The notes beneath the pieces were generated by a model, which had not been told where the DNA came from, made no database searches, and saw only the letters and a program-made list of their open reading frames with translations. 8,241 bases of DNA. It comes from Flavobacteriales bacterium. GTDB lineage: Bacteria > Bacteroidota > Bacteroidia > Flavobacteriales_D > Crocinitomicaceae. Both the position numbers and the translations under genes were made by a program. Every line of letters starts with the position of its first letter. The stretch's first letter is position 1. This document shows positions 6,588-8,241 of this stretch, one piece after another. The stretch covers positions 1 to 8,241 of the forward strand of contig CANHBA010000091.1 in assembly GCA_947458985.1 (NCBI GenBank), given 5' to 3'.

Positions 6588-8241
6588 CCCAAAGCGCAAA
6601 TGCTTTTTCTTGGGCGGCAATGCGAGACGAAGCCATCACTACCTGATGGGTCACGTAAAAATGGCGGTCGACCTCAGGTATAAAACGTTCCAATAATTGT
6701 CCGCTTCTTTCCAAGAGTAAGGTTTTGTTCTGGTTTTCATAGAAAGCAAGCCAGTTGTCTAGGCTTGGCAGCGCACGGTTGCCATTGACGCCGAGTAGGA
6801 GGTCGCCAACAGCCAAGCCGCCGGTGTCTGCCGGTGAGCCAGGGTAGATGTTCAAAATTTGCCACTCCTTGCCAACTTGCTGTACTTTGATGCCAAAGCG
6901 TGCCTCCGCATAACTCTTGCTTGGGTTTTGTTTGAGTTCTAAACCAAAGTATTCAAAGGCTTCTTGCAATAGGGCTTCATAGGCGCAGGTGCCACTCACG
7001 TAGTCTTCGAAAAAGGAGGCGAAAGATTCACCCGCTAAATTTTCGATGGTAGTTTGGTAATCGGCAAGTGTGTAGCCCATTTGAACAACGCCAAAATTAA
7101 AATAGAGGGTTTTCATGACTTGTTCTATACCAACTTTATTGTTGGTGGCTTTGCGCAGCCTGAAGTCGACGTAAAAGGCCAACAAGCAGCCTTCTGTGTA
7201 GATCGAAACCTTGCGGCCGGGTGCGCCAGGCACATAGCCGTCTAGCCAAGTGTCAAATGATGCTGCTGCCACGCTCATCGAGAAGCGGCCAGGGTTGTCT
7301 AGGTGCTTTTGAACTTGTTTGCTGAGTTCTTTGAGGTATTGCTCTGTACTGAATACGCCACTCTTTAGCAAATAGAGGTCGCCGAGGTAAGTAGTGATAC
7401 CTTCGTAGATCAAGCCAGTACGGGCGTAATTTTCATTTTTGAAATTGTAGGGCTGCATTTCTGCTGGCCTGAGCGCTTTGATATTCCAAGAATGATAGAG
7501 TTCATGCGAACTTACGCCGAGTAATTCCGTATAAAGGCTCCCGAAAACGTCGCAGGAAGGCCCAAGTGCAATTACTGTAGAATCGAGGTGCTCTACACCG
7601 TGATACGCTGCGTAGGGTACAGATTGGATCAAGAAAGTGTATTCTTGGCTCGGGAATTCGCCGAAATCTTGGAGCTGACGCTCAGTAAATTTTTGGAAAT
7701 CTTGTACAACGCGCTCCCATGGGATCATTTGCTGCTGATTGAAGCAAATATGGAAAGTGCGTCCGTCAGCTTCATAACTCCTGCGTTCAATGTTGGCGCT
7801 GCAAATGAAAGGGCTGTCTGCCAAACGGTCAAAATTGGCAATTTCGCAAGTGTTGTTTTGGTCGAAATGTAAGGCCGATGCAATTTGCCAAGCTGCGGGA
7901 ATGTGCAGTTGGAGTTGGTAGGCTTGTTCGGTTTGGGCGGCGTCGTAAAAAAAGCAGTTGACCGGATTGACGTAGAGTTGTTTAGGGTCTAGAAAGGTAG
8001 AGCCCGCATTGAGTTCGGCAGCGTAGTAGCTGTACGTAATTTTAATTTGAGCGCTTCCTTTGGTGTCTATGACCCAAGTGTCTTTGGTGGTTTTACGAAC
8101 GGCTAAAGATTGGTTGGCTTCTCCATAGGCGTTGAATCCTTTGATGTTCTTGGCGAAGTTACCGATTTCATAGCGGCCAGGTCTCCAACTGGGTAATTCG
8201 AGCTGGAGGGTTTCTAGTGCGGCATCTTGTTCAAAAACGGC
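6580..8241 (-). CDS. M61-family metallopeptidase with PDZ domain (5' end outside window)
   Basis: The reverse frame is open from base 8241 down to the TAG at 6582-6580 (553 residues seen). A TTG at 7824 is internal and not the start. Numbering from the right edge, residues 1-135 form the N-terminal beta domain typical of M61 peptidases (LPSWRPGRYEIGNFAKN at about 18-34, then an AELNAGS block). The catalytic domain has GVEHLDST (about 215-222), the zinc motif HELYHSWN (H246, E247, H250) and the third ligand E280 in EGITTY. A PDZ domain covers about 449-522 (YPGSPADTGGLAVGD). M61 enzymes are glycyl aminopeptidase-like zinc peptidases; the family is known for preferring N-terminal Gly or Ala. 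Family members run to about 600 aa, so only a few tens of residues, possibly including a signal peptide, are missing. Catalytic residues are intact. Cellular location cannot be told from this part. Confidence 0.93.
   Translation of the reverse strand, partial: AVFEQDAALETLQLELPSWRPGRYEIGNFAKNIKGFNAYGEANQSLAVRKTTKDTWVIDTKGSAQIKITYSYYAAELNAGSTFLDPKQLYVNPVNCFFYDAAQTEQAYQLQLHIPAAWQIASALHFDQNNTCEIANFDRLADSPFICSANIERRSYEADGRTFHICFNQQQMIPWERVVQDFQKFTERQLQDFGEFPSQEYTFLIQSVPYAAYHGVEHLDSTVIALGPSCDVFGSLYTELLGVSSHELYHSWNIKALRPAEMQPYNFKNENYARTGLIYEGITTYLGDLYLLKSGVFSTEQYLKELSKQVQKHLDNPGRFSMSVAAASFDTWLDGYVPGAPGRKVSIYTEGCLLAFYVDFRLRKATNNKVGIEQVMKTLYFNFGVVQMGYTLADYQTTIENLAGESFASFFEDYVSGTCAYEALLQEAFEYFGLELKQNPSKSYAEARFGIKVQQVGKEWQILNIYPGSPADTGGLAVGDLLLGVNGNRALPSLDNWLAFYENQNKTLLLERSGQLLERFIPEVDRHFYVTHQVVMASSRIAAQEKAFALWAK

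Noticed and set aside
7822..7824. TTG as the start of the M61 peptidase
   Set aside because: Reading on upstream gives the conserved M61 N-terminal domain (LPSWRPGRYEIGNFA and more) without a stop up to the window edge.

Overview
The window is a densely packed piece of a Bacteroidota chromosome, probably Flavobacteriales or a near relative. Four things point there: a DUF3822 gene beside rsmD, a family I know only from Bacteroidota; a Bacteroidota-style M61 peptidase; the pairing of a compact SF1B helicase with DUF3822; and TAnnTTTG -7 promoter boxes with no clear Shine-Dalgarno sequences. The assignment is from family knowledge, not from a search.

Layout: (1) 1-2013, plus strand: the 3' part of a large SPOR-domain protein whose 5' end lies outside the window. 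It opens with a hierarchical Asn/Ser/Thr-rich tandem repeat (1-372), then a coiled coil, two SPOR domains and an unrecognised C-terminal domain with a cysteine cluster. (2) 2014-5121, minus strand: a four-gene operon read as DUF3822 > rsmD > coaD > exported thioredoxin-fold protein. Every junction overlaps (25 nt, ATGA, TGATG), so translation is probably coupled. (3) 5122-5204: the only intergenic gap (83 nt), holding two candidate divergent -7 boxes. (4) 5205-6587, plus strand: a compact RecD/Dda-like SF1B helicase with all main motifs. (5) 6580-8241, minus strand: an M61-family metallopeptidase with a PDZ domain, its 5' end cut by the window edge.

The minus-strand operon combines housekeeping functions (16S rRNA m2G966 methylation, coenzyme A synthesis) with an uncharacterised DUF3822 protein and an envelope protein whose thioredoxin fold has lost one active-site cysteine. 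The flanking genes concern the envelope (SPOR protein), DNA processing (helicase) and proteolysis (M61). Both convergent junctions have no spacer: one has abutting stop codons and the other overlaps by 8 nt.

I see no tRNA, rRNA, CRISPR, insertion sequence, phage or defence-island signature. Most of the window is ordinary core genome. The most unusual parts are the repeat and cysteine architecture of the SPOR protein, the degenerate thioredoxin-fold protein and the conserved but unexplained DUF3822 gene.
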